Assembly (NCBI GenBank): GCA_946549155.1 | Contig: CAMNQN010000197.1 | Location: forward strand, 1 to 6,023 | Origin: an uncultured Lachnospiraceae bacterium | GTDB taxonomy: Bacteria > Bacillota > Clostridia > Lachnospirales > Lachnospiraceae | DNA length: 6,023 bases | Reading direction: 5' to 3' | In this document: positions 1 through 5,876 of the stretch, piece by piece | How positions within the stretch are numbered: the stretch's first letter is position 1 | How the letters are laid out: every line of letters starts with the position of its first letter | Translations under genes and position numbers: made by a program | Notes under the pieces: model-generated | Seen by the model: the letters and a program-made list of their open reading frames with translations, nothing else | The model's database searches: none | Told to the model about the DNA's origin: nothing

Positions 1-95
1 CCGGTGCCCGGAATTTTCGTCCGCCTCCATCTAAGATTTTCTACGGTATCCTCCGAATTATTTTCCAGATGCTTGTGGCCCTGCACGCCCGCCTC

Positions 96-135
96 TTCCT
101 GCGTCCTGCTACTTAACAAAACACGAAGAACATTG
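96..135 (-). repeat. Left copy of 40-bp dispersed inverted repeat with mini-ORF MFFVFC
   Basis: Read on the plus strand this is TTCCTGCGTCCTG, 11 variable bases, then AACACGAAGAACATTG. The same 40-bp block occurs in opposite orientation at 5961-6000, with 36 of 40 bases identical. All four differences lie in the central 11 bases. Read on the minus strand it contains ATG TTC TTC GTG TTT TGT TAA (133 down to 113), a six-residue ORF MFFVFC. An AGG lies 5 nt before its ATG, so a weak ribosome binding site is possible. A 7-bp hairpin (141-159) sits just upstream in that orientation. It could be the leader of a gene beyond the left edge or a non-coding dispersed repeat; the sequence does not decide. 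The repeat itself is seen directly; its function is unknown to me. Confidence 0.75.
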
Positions 136-140
136 ACACC

Positions 141-166
141 TGAGCGGCAGCCCCGCTTATTTTTCT
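141..166 (+). terminator. Intrinsic terminator-like hairpin
   Basis: TGAGCGG (141-147) pairs with CCGCTTA (153-159) over 7 bp, including one G-U, around the 5-nt loop CAGCC. TTTTT (160-164) follows directly. This fits a Rho-independent terminator on the plus strand for a transcript entering from the left edge, or for a short RNA containing the 96-135 repeat. On the minus strand the same hairpin precedes the MFFVFC mini-ORF, where it would act only as structure. The right-hand repeat copy also has a hairpin at this place, but of different sequence and without a T tract. Confidence 0.5.
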
Positions 167-239
167 CGTAAAATTGCAGATACTATCCAGAGGCGGCTAC
201 ACGTTCGCCCACCAAATTTATCAAAATAGGAGGTATTTC

Positions 240-425
240 ATGAACAGTGACACAAAATACCATATCCGGGAGCTGGACGTGCAGGCCTGCTCCGCCACAG
301 ACTGCACCGGACTGATTCCGGCGGCGCCGGCCACAGAGGCAGAGCTGGAAAGCTACGACGAGCTGTATCCCTACCTGGCAAAGGTCACCGCTGCAGACGA
401 GAAGCCTGTTCAGGAACCGCGCTGA
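240..425 (+). CDS. Small acidic protein of unknown function (61 aa)
   Basis: I do not recognise a named family. The ATG at 240 follows a perfect AGGAGG (228-233) with a 6-nt spacer, which decides the start; the frame is open further upstream but without a comparable site. The 61-residue product is rich in Asp and Glu. It has two cysteines five residues apart (Cys17 and Cys22, in ACSATDCTGLIP), then a proline/alanine stretch and a Tyr-rich acidic segment (ESYDELYPYL). There is no signal peptide or membrane helix. The C17/C22 pair could bind metal or form a disulfide, but two cysteines alone prove neither. It is monocistronic as far as visible and converges on the PTS gene, with a shared terminator between them. 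I cannot identify a confident promoter. Coding status is supported by the ribosome binding site and by the lack of any competing gene on the other strand. Confidence 0.75.
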   Translation: MNSDTKYHIRELDVQACSATDCTGLIPAAPATEAELESYDELYPYLAKVTAADEKPVQEPR

Positions 426-493
426 GTATCAGAAGAATGCCGAAGTAAGGAAATGCGGAATTAATCAGCGGTTTCTTAGAGGCTGCCGCAAAA

Positions 494-540
494 TGGGGGC
501 TGTCATAATTTTACGACAGCCCCACTATATCCATTTTTTC
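494..540. terminator. Shared (bidirectional) intrinsic terminator between convergent genes
   Basis: GGGGCTGTC (496-504) pairs perfectly with GACAGCCCC (515-523), a 9-bp GC-rich stem with a 10-nt AT-rich loop. For the plus-strand small gene, T6 lies at 534-539, about 10 nt past the stem. For the minus-strand PTS gene, whose stop codon is at 543-541, the stem is followed after two bases by TTTT (493-490). Position, stem and tails fit a terminator serving both convergent genes, probably better for the PTS transcript. Confidence 0.75.
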
Positions 541-2682
541 TCAATCTGCGGCCCCTATCTCAAGCAGCGGTTCTCCAAACTCTATTCTGCCTTCCCGCAG
601 CAGCCGCACCTCCTGTCCATCCTCCAGCTCCAGGCAGAGCACCGGCGATGCCAGGGAGACGGCATGCTCTCTCAGATAGTCCAGTTCCATACGAATCAGG
701 GCATCCCCTTTTTTCACCTGCTGGCCATTTTTTACAAAGCACTGGAAGCCCGCTCCTTCCAGCTTCACCGTGTCGATTCCCAGATGAATCAGCAGAGAAA
801 GCCCGCTGTCCGTCTTAAAGCCCACCGCATGCTTTGTCTCAAACACAAAGCTGACCTCACCGTCCTCCGGCGCCCGCAGCATCGGATCCTCCGGTGTAAT
901 GACGGCGCCCGGTCCCATCATACCCTGGGCGAAGGCCTCATCCGGCGTAGTGGACAGCTCTGCCGCCTGGCCGGAAAGCGGGCTGGAGAGAAGCACTGCC
1001 TTCCGGGCGCCTTTGCTTCGGTCGACCGTGGACTTCCCGGATCCAGCCCCGTCTTCGGCTTCTTCCTTCTCCTCCGTACACCCTCCCGGTGCATGTTCCA
1101 GATAATCCTCCAGATCCGACTTGATCACCGTCACCCGGGGGCCATAGATGATCTGTACTCCGTTTCCTTTCTGAATCACACCGGAGGCTCCGGTGCTCTT
1201 TAGCAGTCCGTCATTCACCAGTTCTGCCCGCTCTACCGTACAGCGCAGCCTGGTGGCGCAGCAGTCCACATCCGCAATATTGCTCTTTCCCCCCAGTCCC
1301 CTGCAGATAACAGCGGACAGTCCGACCTCCTGCGGGCTTTCCGGGGCGGGCGTGCTGTTTTTTCTGGCCTCCACATCGCTTCTTCTGTACAATTTTACCT
1401 CCTCCGCCTCATCCCGGCCCGGAGTTCTCAGATCCATCCTCAGAATCAGGAAGCGGAACAGCAGATAGTACACAACGAAATAGCCGATCCCCACAAACAC
1501 AACCCAGATCCAGTTGGTTTTTGTATTTCCCTGCAGAATGCCGAACAAAAACAGGTCGATCAGGCCGCCGGAAAAAGTCATTCCCACGCCTACCTGAAAT
1601 ACATGCATCAGCATATAGGCCAGCCCTGCCAACACGCAGTGCAGGACATAGAGAATCGGGGCCACAAACAGGAACGTAAATTCCAGCGGCTCCGTAATAC
1701 CGGTGAGCATGGAGGTCAGGGCGGCCGACAAAAGCAGGCCGCCGGCAGCCTTGCGTTTCTCCGGTTTCGCCGTCTGGTACATAGCCAGAGCCGCGCCGGG
1801 CAGGCCGAAAATCATCAGCGGAAATTTACCCGACATAAACCGGGTGGCCGACACCGCAAATTTCTGCACGGCAGGGTCCGCCAGCTGGGCAAAGAAAATA
1901 TTCTGGGCGCCCTCCACCAGCTGGCCGTTCACCATCAGCGTGCCGCCCACCGCTGTCTGCCAGAAGGGCAGGTAAAACACATGATGCAGGCCAAAGGGAA
2001 TCAGCAGCCGTTCCATCAGTCCGTACACCCAGGTTCCAAAATAGCCGGAGTTAAGCACCACATTGCCGATGGCATAGATCCCGTTCTGCACCGGCGGCCA
2101 GATGTAAAACATCAGAATCCCCACGCCGGTGTAGGCCAAGGCGCTGATAATGGGTACAAACCGGGTGCCCCCGAAAAAAGAAAGCACCTGGGGCAGCTCA
2201 ATCCGGTAGAAACGATTGTGCAGCGCGGCCACCCCCAGCCCCACAAGGATACCTCCAAACACCCCCATCTGGAGGGAGGTAATCCCGCAGACTGAGGTCA
2301 CCGCACCCTCCAGCATATTGTCCGCTCCTCCGTAGATTGTGATCATAGCTGAAATTGACGCGTGCATAATGAAAAATGCAATTGCCGCCGCCAGTGCGGC
2401 CACCTCCTTCTCCCGCTTCGCCATGCCGATGGCCACACCCAATGCAAAAATAATAGGAAGGTTGGCAAACACAATGTTCCCCGCCTCGCTCATCACCTGG
2501 CAGACCGCGTGAAAAACCGTGCCCTGCCCCAGAAGCCCCTTGAGGCCGTAAGTGGCCAGCATGGTTTCATTGGTAAAAGACCCGCCGATACCCAGCAGCA
2601 GCCCCGCCACCGGCAGTATGGCGATTGGCAGCATGAAGGAACGCCCCACGCGCTGCAAAACCCCAAATACTTTTTCTTTCAT
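541..2682 (-). CDS. PTS EIICBA permease, glucose/N-acetylglucosamine superfamily
   Basis: This is a membrane permease of the phosphoenolpyruvate sugar phosphotransferase system, which imports and phosphorylates a hexose. All 713 residues fit a full IIC-IIB-IIA chain. IIC (about 1-415) is a set of hydrophobic helices with the family motifs FGLPGAALAMY and GITEPLEF (Glu331). IIB (about 455-535) has DCCATRLR; by alignment Cys475 is the phosphorylated cysteine. IIA (about 575-713) has KHAVGF (His618) and LLIHLGIDTVKL (His633); their 15-residue spacing matches His75/His90 of E. coli IIAGlc, so His633 is the likely phospho-acceptor. Linkers between domains are Glu/Lys/Ser-rich. No active-site residue is missing. 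Substrate is uncertain: the family includes glucose (PtsG), N-acetylglucosamine (NagE) and maltose/glucose (MalX) transporters. The ATG has a tandem AGAAGGAGAAGGAGA site; the distal GGAG is 7 nt away. It starts 18 nt after the cotJC stop codon, so it is probably cotranscribed with the coat genes unless a promoter lies inside cotJC. Confidence 0.95.
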   Translation of the reverse strand: MKEKVFGVLQRVGRSFMLPIAILPVAGLLLGIGGSFTNETMLATYGLKGLLGQGTVFHAVCQVMSEAGNIVFANLPIIFALGVAIGMAKREKEVAALAAAIAFFIMHASISAMITIYGGADNMLEGAVTSVCGITSLQMGVFGGILVGLGVAALHNRFYRIELPQVLSFFGGTRFVPIISALAYTGVGILMFYIWPPVQNGIYAIGNVVLNSGYFGTWVYGLMERLLIPFGLHHVFYLPFWQTAVGGTLMVNGQLVEGAQNIFFAQLADPAVQKFAVSATRFMSGKFPLMIFGLPGAALAMYQTAKPEKRKAAGGLLLSAALTSMLTGITEPLEFTFLFVAPILYVLHCVLAGLAYMLMHVFQVGVGMTFSGGLIDLFLFGILQGNTKTNWIWVVFVGIGYFVVYYLLFRFLILRMDLRTPGRDEAEEVKLYRRSDVEARKNSTPAPESPQEVGLSAVICRGLGGKSNIADVDCCATRLRCTVERAELVNDGLLKSTGASGVIQKGNGVQIIYGPRVTVIKSDLEDYLEHAPGGCTEEKEEAEDGAGSGKSTVDRSKGARKAVLLSSPLSGQAAELSTTPDEAFAQGMMGPGAVITPEDPMLRAPEDGEVSFVFETKHAVGFKTDSGLSLLIHLGIDTVKLEGAGFQCFVKNGQQVKKGDALIRMELDYLREHAVSLASPVLCLELEDGQEVRLLREGRIEFGEPLLEIGAAD

Positions 2683-2700
2683 TCTCCTTCTCCTTCTGTT

Positions 2701-3315
2701 TTAATGATGATCCGCTGCCCTTTGATCAAATTCCGGGTTAAAATAGTAGTAGTTTTTCGCGTCCAGCGTCTCCTTGGTCTTTTCCAGGGCCTCTCCAAAA
2801 CGCTGGAAATGCACGATCTCCCGGGTGCGCAGGAATTTCAGCGGCTCCCGGATTTCCGGATCCGTGATCATGCGCAGCAGATTGTCATAGACAGTACGGG
2901 CCTTCTGCTCCGCCGCCAGATTTTCCGTCAGATCGGTGATGGCATCGCCCTTGGACTGAAATTCCACAGCGGAAAAGGGCAGGCCGGCCGCCGCCTGAGG
3001 CCACAGTCCCTTCGTGTGATCGATATAATAGGCGTCGAAACCGGCCTCCCTGGCCTCCTCAATCGTAAGATTCCTGGTGAGCTGGTATACCATGGCGCAG
3101 ATAATCTCCATATGGGCCAGTTCCTCCGTCCCTATGTCTGTCAGCAGGCCGCTCACCGATTTCACCGGCATGGTATAGCGCTGGGCCAGATAACGCATGG
3201 AAGCGGACAACTCCCCGTCGGGCCCGCCGTACTGGCTGATGATAAGCCGTGCGGTTTTCGGGCAGGTCTTGGTGATTTTCACCGGATACTGCAGTCTCTT
3301 CTCATAAATCCACAT
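2701..3315 (-). CDS. cotJC: Spore coat protein CotJC, manganese catalase family
   Basis: This 204-aa protein belongs to the CotJC branch of dimanganese catalases, which dismutate hydrogen peroxide and are built into or under the spore coat. The four-helix metal site is complete: Glu35 (in GELSASMRYL), Glu65 and His68 (GTEELAHMEI), Glu136 (NLAAEQKAR) and His169 (TREIVHFQRF). Spacing matches known Mn catalases, so activity is plausible. Length fits the CotJC family; there is no signal peptide. The C-terminal tail is short and ends in His-His. The start ATG directly follows the TAA of the upstream gene (TAAATG, 0-nt gap), and a GGAAGGAG about 11 nt upstream lies inside that gene, so translational coupling is likely. 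In B. subtilis cotJABC is a mother-cell operon under sigma-E; the same order here supports a spore role. Coat assembly is inferred from the family. Confidence 0.95.
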   Translation of the reverse strand: MWIYEKRLQYPVKITKTCPKTARLIISQYGGPDGELSASMRYLAQRYTMPVKSVSGLLTDIGTEELAHMEIICAMVYQLTRNLTIEEAREAGFDAYYIDHTKGLWPQAAAGLPFSAVEFQSKGDAITDLTENLAAEQKARTVYDNLLRMITDPEIREPLKFLRTREIVHFQRFGEALEKTKETLDAKNYYYFNPEFDQRAADHH

Positions 3316-3891
3316 TTATACGCACGCTCCTTCCCAGGGCATGGGGCCCTTCTCCCAGCAATAACACTTCGATTCCGGATTTTCCTCATAAAGCTGTGCC
3401 ATACAGTCCATAGTCAGAGGATAATACCGGCCGGCAAACTCCTGCAAAAGCTGTCTGCGCCGCTGTACGGTCTGTTTTAAAAACTGAAGGCCGTTTTCAT
3501 CCTGCGGATGGGTATCCATATACAGGCGAATGTCATCCAGCAGGAAACCTATCTCCATTACCTGCAGCATCATACATTCCCGGCCCTGCTGCTGTTGGGA
3601 CGCATTTTGTGTCTGCTCCGCGCAGCCGCCGCTTTCCGACTGGCCCTCCTTCTGACCGCCACAGCCGCAGTCCTCCGGTGCGTTCATCGCTTCCTCAAAC
3701 TGCCCCGGATCCCCCGGACGCTGCGAGGGACAGCTTCTTGGAATGTTCCCGAATTCCTCCTCCGAGGCAAAAAACGGCTTGTCCAGATCCCGGAAAATGG
3801 TTCCGATGCTCAATGCCCGGGCCTGCTCATAAAGCTCACCCCATTGCTGAACCGGTATGGACGCCATAGCAAGATGTTCCTGTCTTTCCAT
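3316..3891 (-). CDS. cotJB: CotJA-CotJB fusion spore coat protein
   Basis: One uninterrupted 191-residue frame covers two proteins that are separate in B. subtilis. Residues 7-41 carry the CotJA core (LAMASIP-QQWGELY then GTIFRDLDKPFF). Residues 107-191 match CotJB end to end: LLDDIRLYMDTHPQD, a basic helix, YYPLT, and the terminal CWEKGPMPWEGA. B. subtilis CotJB is about 87 aa; this part is 85. Between them lies a low-complexity linker (about 42-106) rich in Gln, Gly, Ser and Cys (DCGCGG, QNASQQQQ). CotJ proteins help form the spore coat and accompany CotJC. The ATG at 3891 has AGAAGGGAG 8 nt upstream. An internal ATGATG at 3573 could start free CotJB, but only a weak GGGA precedes it. The gene abuts cotJC with no gap. 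Domain identity is sure; that the fusion is translated as one chain is read directly from the open frame. Confidence 0.9.
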   Translation of the reverse strand: MERQEHLAMASIPVQQWGELYEQARALSIGTIFRDLDKPFFASEEEFGNIPRSCPSQRPGDPGQFEEAMNAPEDCGCGGQKEGQSESGGCAEQTQNASQQQQGRECMMLQVMEIGFLLDDIRLYMDTHPQDENGLQFLKQTVQRRRQLLQEFAGRYYPLTMDCMAQLYEENPESKCYCWEKGPMPWEGACV

Positions 3892-3912
3892 AAAAACAAC
3901 TCCCTTCTCTGG

Positions 3913-3977
3913 TTTGGATTTTTACTTCTCCTTTAGTAGTATGTGTAAAAATCCAAAATTTAGATAGGGATTTTTTT
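3913..3977 (-). promoter_or_regulatory. Competing inverted repeats and possible sporulation promoter upstream of cotJ operon
   Basis: On the minus strand three segments occur in order: AAAAAAATCC (3977-3968), TTTGGATTTTTAC (3957-3945) and GTAAAAATCCAAA (3925-3913). The second pairs perfectly with the third (13 bp, 19-nt loop), or with the first over 8 bp (GGATTTTT with AAAAATCC, 13-nt loop). The two pairings exclude each other. The larger loop holds CATACTACT (3943-3935), which resembles the -10 element of mother-cell sigma factors E and K (CATA core), but I see no good -35 partner. The site could be an operator, a weak attenuator between the ABC-F gene and cotJ, or a weak terminator for the ABC-F gene. 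The repeats are certain; the promoter is a weak guess. Confidence 0.45.
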
Positions 3978-5533
3978 CATATTATTTTAACCAGTCCCTC
4001 TTCTGTCAGCCGGTACACCGTATCACACACTTCCTGGATATATTTCCGGTCATGGGAAATACTGATAATCGCACCTCCAAAACCCGAAAGTACCTCCCGG
4101 ATTACAGGATTGGACAGAGGAGAAAAATTTCTGGTGGGCTCATCCAGCAGCAACACATCCGCCCCGGACAGGCTCATTTTCAAAAGCAGCACCTTCGCTT
4201 TCTGTCCCCCGGACAGTTCCCGGATCGGATGGCTCATCTCCTCCGCCGTGTATTTCATGGAACCCAGGTAAGTTCGGATTCGGGTCCGTTCCTCCTTATC
4301 GCCGGTAACCGTCAGATAATCCACCGGATCCTTTTCCATATTCAGCAGATCCTCGTAATTTTGCGGCATATAGGCCGCATGAAGATCCTTTCGCTCCAGC
4401 AGCTCCCCGGCAATCTGTTTCAGCAGGGTGGTTTTCCCCGTGCCGTTTCTTCCCACGATACAGATTTTTTCATTTCCCTTCACCCGCAAAGAAATATTCC
4501 GGGCTAAAATGCGGGGGCTTTCCTGATCCAACGCCTGATTCGGCGCCCATAATTCTGCCAGGGCAACGTCCAGTACCACCTTCCCCGCCGGCAGCCGGGT
4601 ATCCTCCCCAAAACGCAGGAATATCGATTCCTCCTGCTCCGGAGGCTGAACCATCCCGGCAGCCTCCCGCTCAAAACGTTTCCCCATGGAAACCACCGCC
4701 TTCATCTTTTTCTTCAGCAGCTGTCCGCTGTGGGGATCCTGCCGGGACACCGCCGCCTGCTCGTGCTCCACCCTCTGCTGAAGCCTCCTAAATTTCTCCT
4801 GCCGTATTTTCTCCTGCCGCCGCTGATTCAATGCGTTCTGCTCCTGATTTTTAAAACAGGCGCTTCGCTGCCGGAGATATTCTTCGTACGGCATCCGGGT
4901 CACACAATACCGGCTGACCGTTTTCCTCCGGAGCTGTTCCATGTGGATGACTACATTGGCGGTTCGCTCAATCAATGTCTCATCGTGGGAGATAAACAGC
5001 ACCGTCCGCTTTGTCTCCCGGATCAGCCCCTCCAGCCATTCCAGCGTCCCGATATCAATATCATTGGAGGGCTCATCCAGCAAAAGGATCGTGGGCCTGG
5101 CCATCAGAAGCCTGGCCATCTGGGCCTTGACCTTCTCCCCTCCGGAGAGGCTTTTCATCCTCTGCTCCCCATAAAAAAATTCCGCCGTCAGCCCCAACTC
5201 CCCCGCCAGGGCGCTCAGCTCCCTGGGTGTCTGTTCCCAGAAACAGGACGATTCACTGAAAAATTCATACACTGTTTTTTCCTGATCTGCCCCCTTCAGC
5301 TCCTGAGGCAGATATCCCAGCACCTCTCCGGTGCAAATTCGCTCCCCAGATGCCTCCGCGTAATCCGCCACCAGCTCAGGATCATACATCCACTTCAGCA
5401 GCGTGGACTTCCCGTTTCCCTCCTCGCCGATAATCACCGCCTTGTCCCCCGGGTTCAAAACAAAATGAAAATCAGTGAGGATAACGTGAAGATCCTTTTT
5501 ATGCACCATATTCAAATTTTTAATTTGCAGCAT
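3977..5533 (-). CDS. ABC-F family ATPase, probable ribosome-protection or translation factor
   Basis: This soluble 518-aa protein has two ABC ATPase domains in one chain and no membrane segment, the mark of the ABC-F family. Members bind the ribosomal E site and either displace antibiotics or rescue stalled translation. Domain 1 has Walker A GEEGNGKST (36-44), signature LSGGEK (129-134), catalytic Glu154 and His183. Domain 2 has Walker A GRNGTGKTT (361-369), signature LSGGQK (440-445), Glu465 and His494. A charged, Arg/Lys/Gln-rich helical linker (about 193-288) corresponds to the P-site tRNA interaction motif. There is no long arm insertion or C-terminal extension. The D-loops are unusual: EPSNDID and EPTRNFSP instead of EPTNHLD. 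I start at ATG 5533 (MLQIKN, AAAGG 9 nt upstream); an in-frame TTG at 5554 lies inside the leader terminator's T tract and is rejected. The attenuator-like leader favours an inducible antibiotic-resistance role, which is inference; which drug cannot be read. Confidence 0.93.
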   Translation of the reverse strand: MLQIKNLNMVHKKDLHVILTDFHFVLNPGDKAVIIGEEGNGKSTLLKWMYDPELVADYAEASGERICTGEVLGYLPQELKGADQEKTVYEFFSESSCFWEQTPRELSALAGELGLTAEFFYGEQRMKSLSGGEKVKAQMARLLMARPTILLLDEPSNDIDIGTLEWLEGLIRETKRTVLFISHDETLIERTANVVIHMEQLRRKTVSRYCVTRMPYEEYLRQRSACFKNQEQNALNQRRQEKIRQEKFRRLQQRVEHEQAAVSRQDPHSGQLLKKKMKAVVSMGKRFEREAAGMVQPPEQEESIFLRFGEDTRLPAGKVVLDVALAELWAPNQALDQESPRILARNISLRVKGNEKICIVGRNGTGKTTLLKQIAGELLERKDLHAAYMPQNYEDLLNMEKDPVDYLTVTGDKEERTRIRTYLGSMKYTAEEMSHPIRELSGGQKAKVLLLKMSLSGADVLLLDEPTRNFSPLSNPVIREVLSGFGGAIISISHDRKYIQEVCDTVYRLTEEGLVKII

Positions 5534-5552
5534 AACCCTTTTCCTTTCCGCC

Positions 5553-5591
5553 AAATAAAAAGAACCTGTCTCCGCACCCGAAAACAGATTC
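5553..5591 (-). terminator. Leader terminator (attenuator) before the ABC-F gene
   Basis: On the minus strand GAATCTGTTTTC (5591-5580) pairs along all 12 positions, three of them G-U, with GGAGACAGGTTC (5573-5562). The loop is 6 nt (GGGTGC), and TTTTTATTT (5561-5553) follows immediately. This is a strong Rho-independent terminator. It stands after the leader promoter and ends 19 nt before the ABC-F ATG, with the ribosome binding site lying after it. Since no complete gene precedes it on this strand inside the leader, its natural role is to stop the transcript before the ABC-F gene unless an alternative fold forms. Confidence 0.85.
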
Positions 5592-5680
5592 CCTCGCCAA
5601 AGAAAAATCTATCCCGCAAACCGGATCAATCCTCATCGCACTTCCGCGCTTTCCGATCCCGGCCTGTCTCTGAACAGGTT
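5581..5680 (-). promoter_or_regulatory. Switching segments: protective hairpin and candidate antiterminator
   Basis: Segment A (AACCTGT, 5680-5674) begins at the base after the stop codon of the 30-codon leader ORF. Its CCTGT pairs with ACAGG of segment B (5667-5663), a 5-bp hairpin with a 6-nt loop. B in full (GAGACAGG, 5670-5663) repeats the sequence of the terminator's right arm. It can therefore pair with the terminator's left arm (5588-5581, 8 pairs, three G-U) and prevent termination. A small stem between them (CCGGGATC 5662-5655 with GATCCGG 5627-5621, one bulge) would bring B and the left arm closer. A can also pair with the terminator right arm over 7 bp. The complementarities are seen directly; the switching order is inference. 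Confidence 0.6.
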
Positions 5681-5773
5681 TCAAAATGAACGATAATCAA
5701 ATCCGGCGTGCGCAGACAAAAGCCCCTTAACCGGGCCGTTCTTCCCGTCTGCAAGTTTCCTGCCAAATTTCAT
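5681..5773 (-). CDS. Leader ORF 2 (30 codons), candidate regulatory peptide
   Basis: This short ORF, within the ABC-F leader, begins MKFGRKLADG and ends AGFDYRSF-stop. Its ATG overlaps the stop of leader ORF 1 (TAATG). Its own ribosome binding site is poor (GAGG 13 nt away), so translation probably depends on coupling to ORF 1. The stop codon TGA (5683-5681) touches segment A of the switching hairpin. A ribosome held at the end of this ORF would therefore mask A, free B and favour antitermination. The coding strand also holds a 6-bp stem (GCAGAC/GTCTGC, 5752-5747 with 5717-5712) enclosing GCCC/GGGC then TTTT, which active translation would melt. I know of no matching leader peptide. Evidence is positional, since so short a frame could arise by chance. 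Confidence 0.5.
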   Translation of the reverse strand: MKFGRKLADGKNGPVKGLLSAHAGFDYRSF

Positions 5774-5802
5774 TATCTGTACATTTCCTCACCCATGCGC
5801 AT
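5773..5802 (-). CDS. Leader ORF 1 (9 codons, MRMGEEMYR)
   Basis: ATG CGC ATG GGT GAG GAA ATG TAC AGA TAA encodes MRMGEEMYR. AAGAAAGG (5817-5810) lies 7 nt upstream, a good ribosome binding site. The TAA shares its last base with the ATG of leader ORF 2, the usual form of translational coupling. A small hairpin (GCGCA-GAAA-TGCGC, 5810-5797) covers the start codon. It lies about 68 nt after the expected transcription start. Drug-sensing leader peptides of resistance genes are often this short, but no known stalling motif is obvious to me. Confidence 0.5.
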   Translation of the reverse strand: MRMGEEMYR

Positions 5803-5876
5803 TTCTGCGCCTTTCTTCTATATTTATATTTCCCGGAGGAGTACGCATATACACGCTTCCCGCCCCGCTAACGCCC

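Noticed and set aside
133..162. TTGACA at 133 as a -35 box for the 61-aa gene
   Set aside because: The partner at 17-18 bp is only CTTATT/TTATTT and falls within the terminator hairpin tail; the match is probably chance at the repeat edge.
493..2295. Long plus-strand open frames opposite the PTS gene
   Set aside because: They are antisense shadows of a clearly conserved IICBA coding frame; their products look low in complexity and lack recognisable domains.
2362..3936. Plus-strand open frames opposite cotJ genes
   Set aside because: They lie opposite CotJC and CotJA-CotJB, whose motifs are unmistakable; no family resemblance or good ribosome binding site on the plus strand.
5534..5554. TTG start at 5554 adding seven residues to the ABC-F protein
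   Set aside because: The TTG lies inside the terminator T tract and has only a poorly spaced AGG upstream. ATG 5533 has a better ribosome binding site and gives the usual ABC-F N-terminus MLQIKN.
5716..5736. GCCC/GGGC hairpin followed by TTTT in leader ORF 2 as a main terminator
   Set aside because: Only 4 strong pairs with a 4-base T tract, inside a short ORF; much weaker than the 12-bp terminator at 5553-5591. Kept only as a possible accessory structure.
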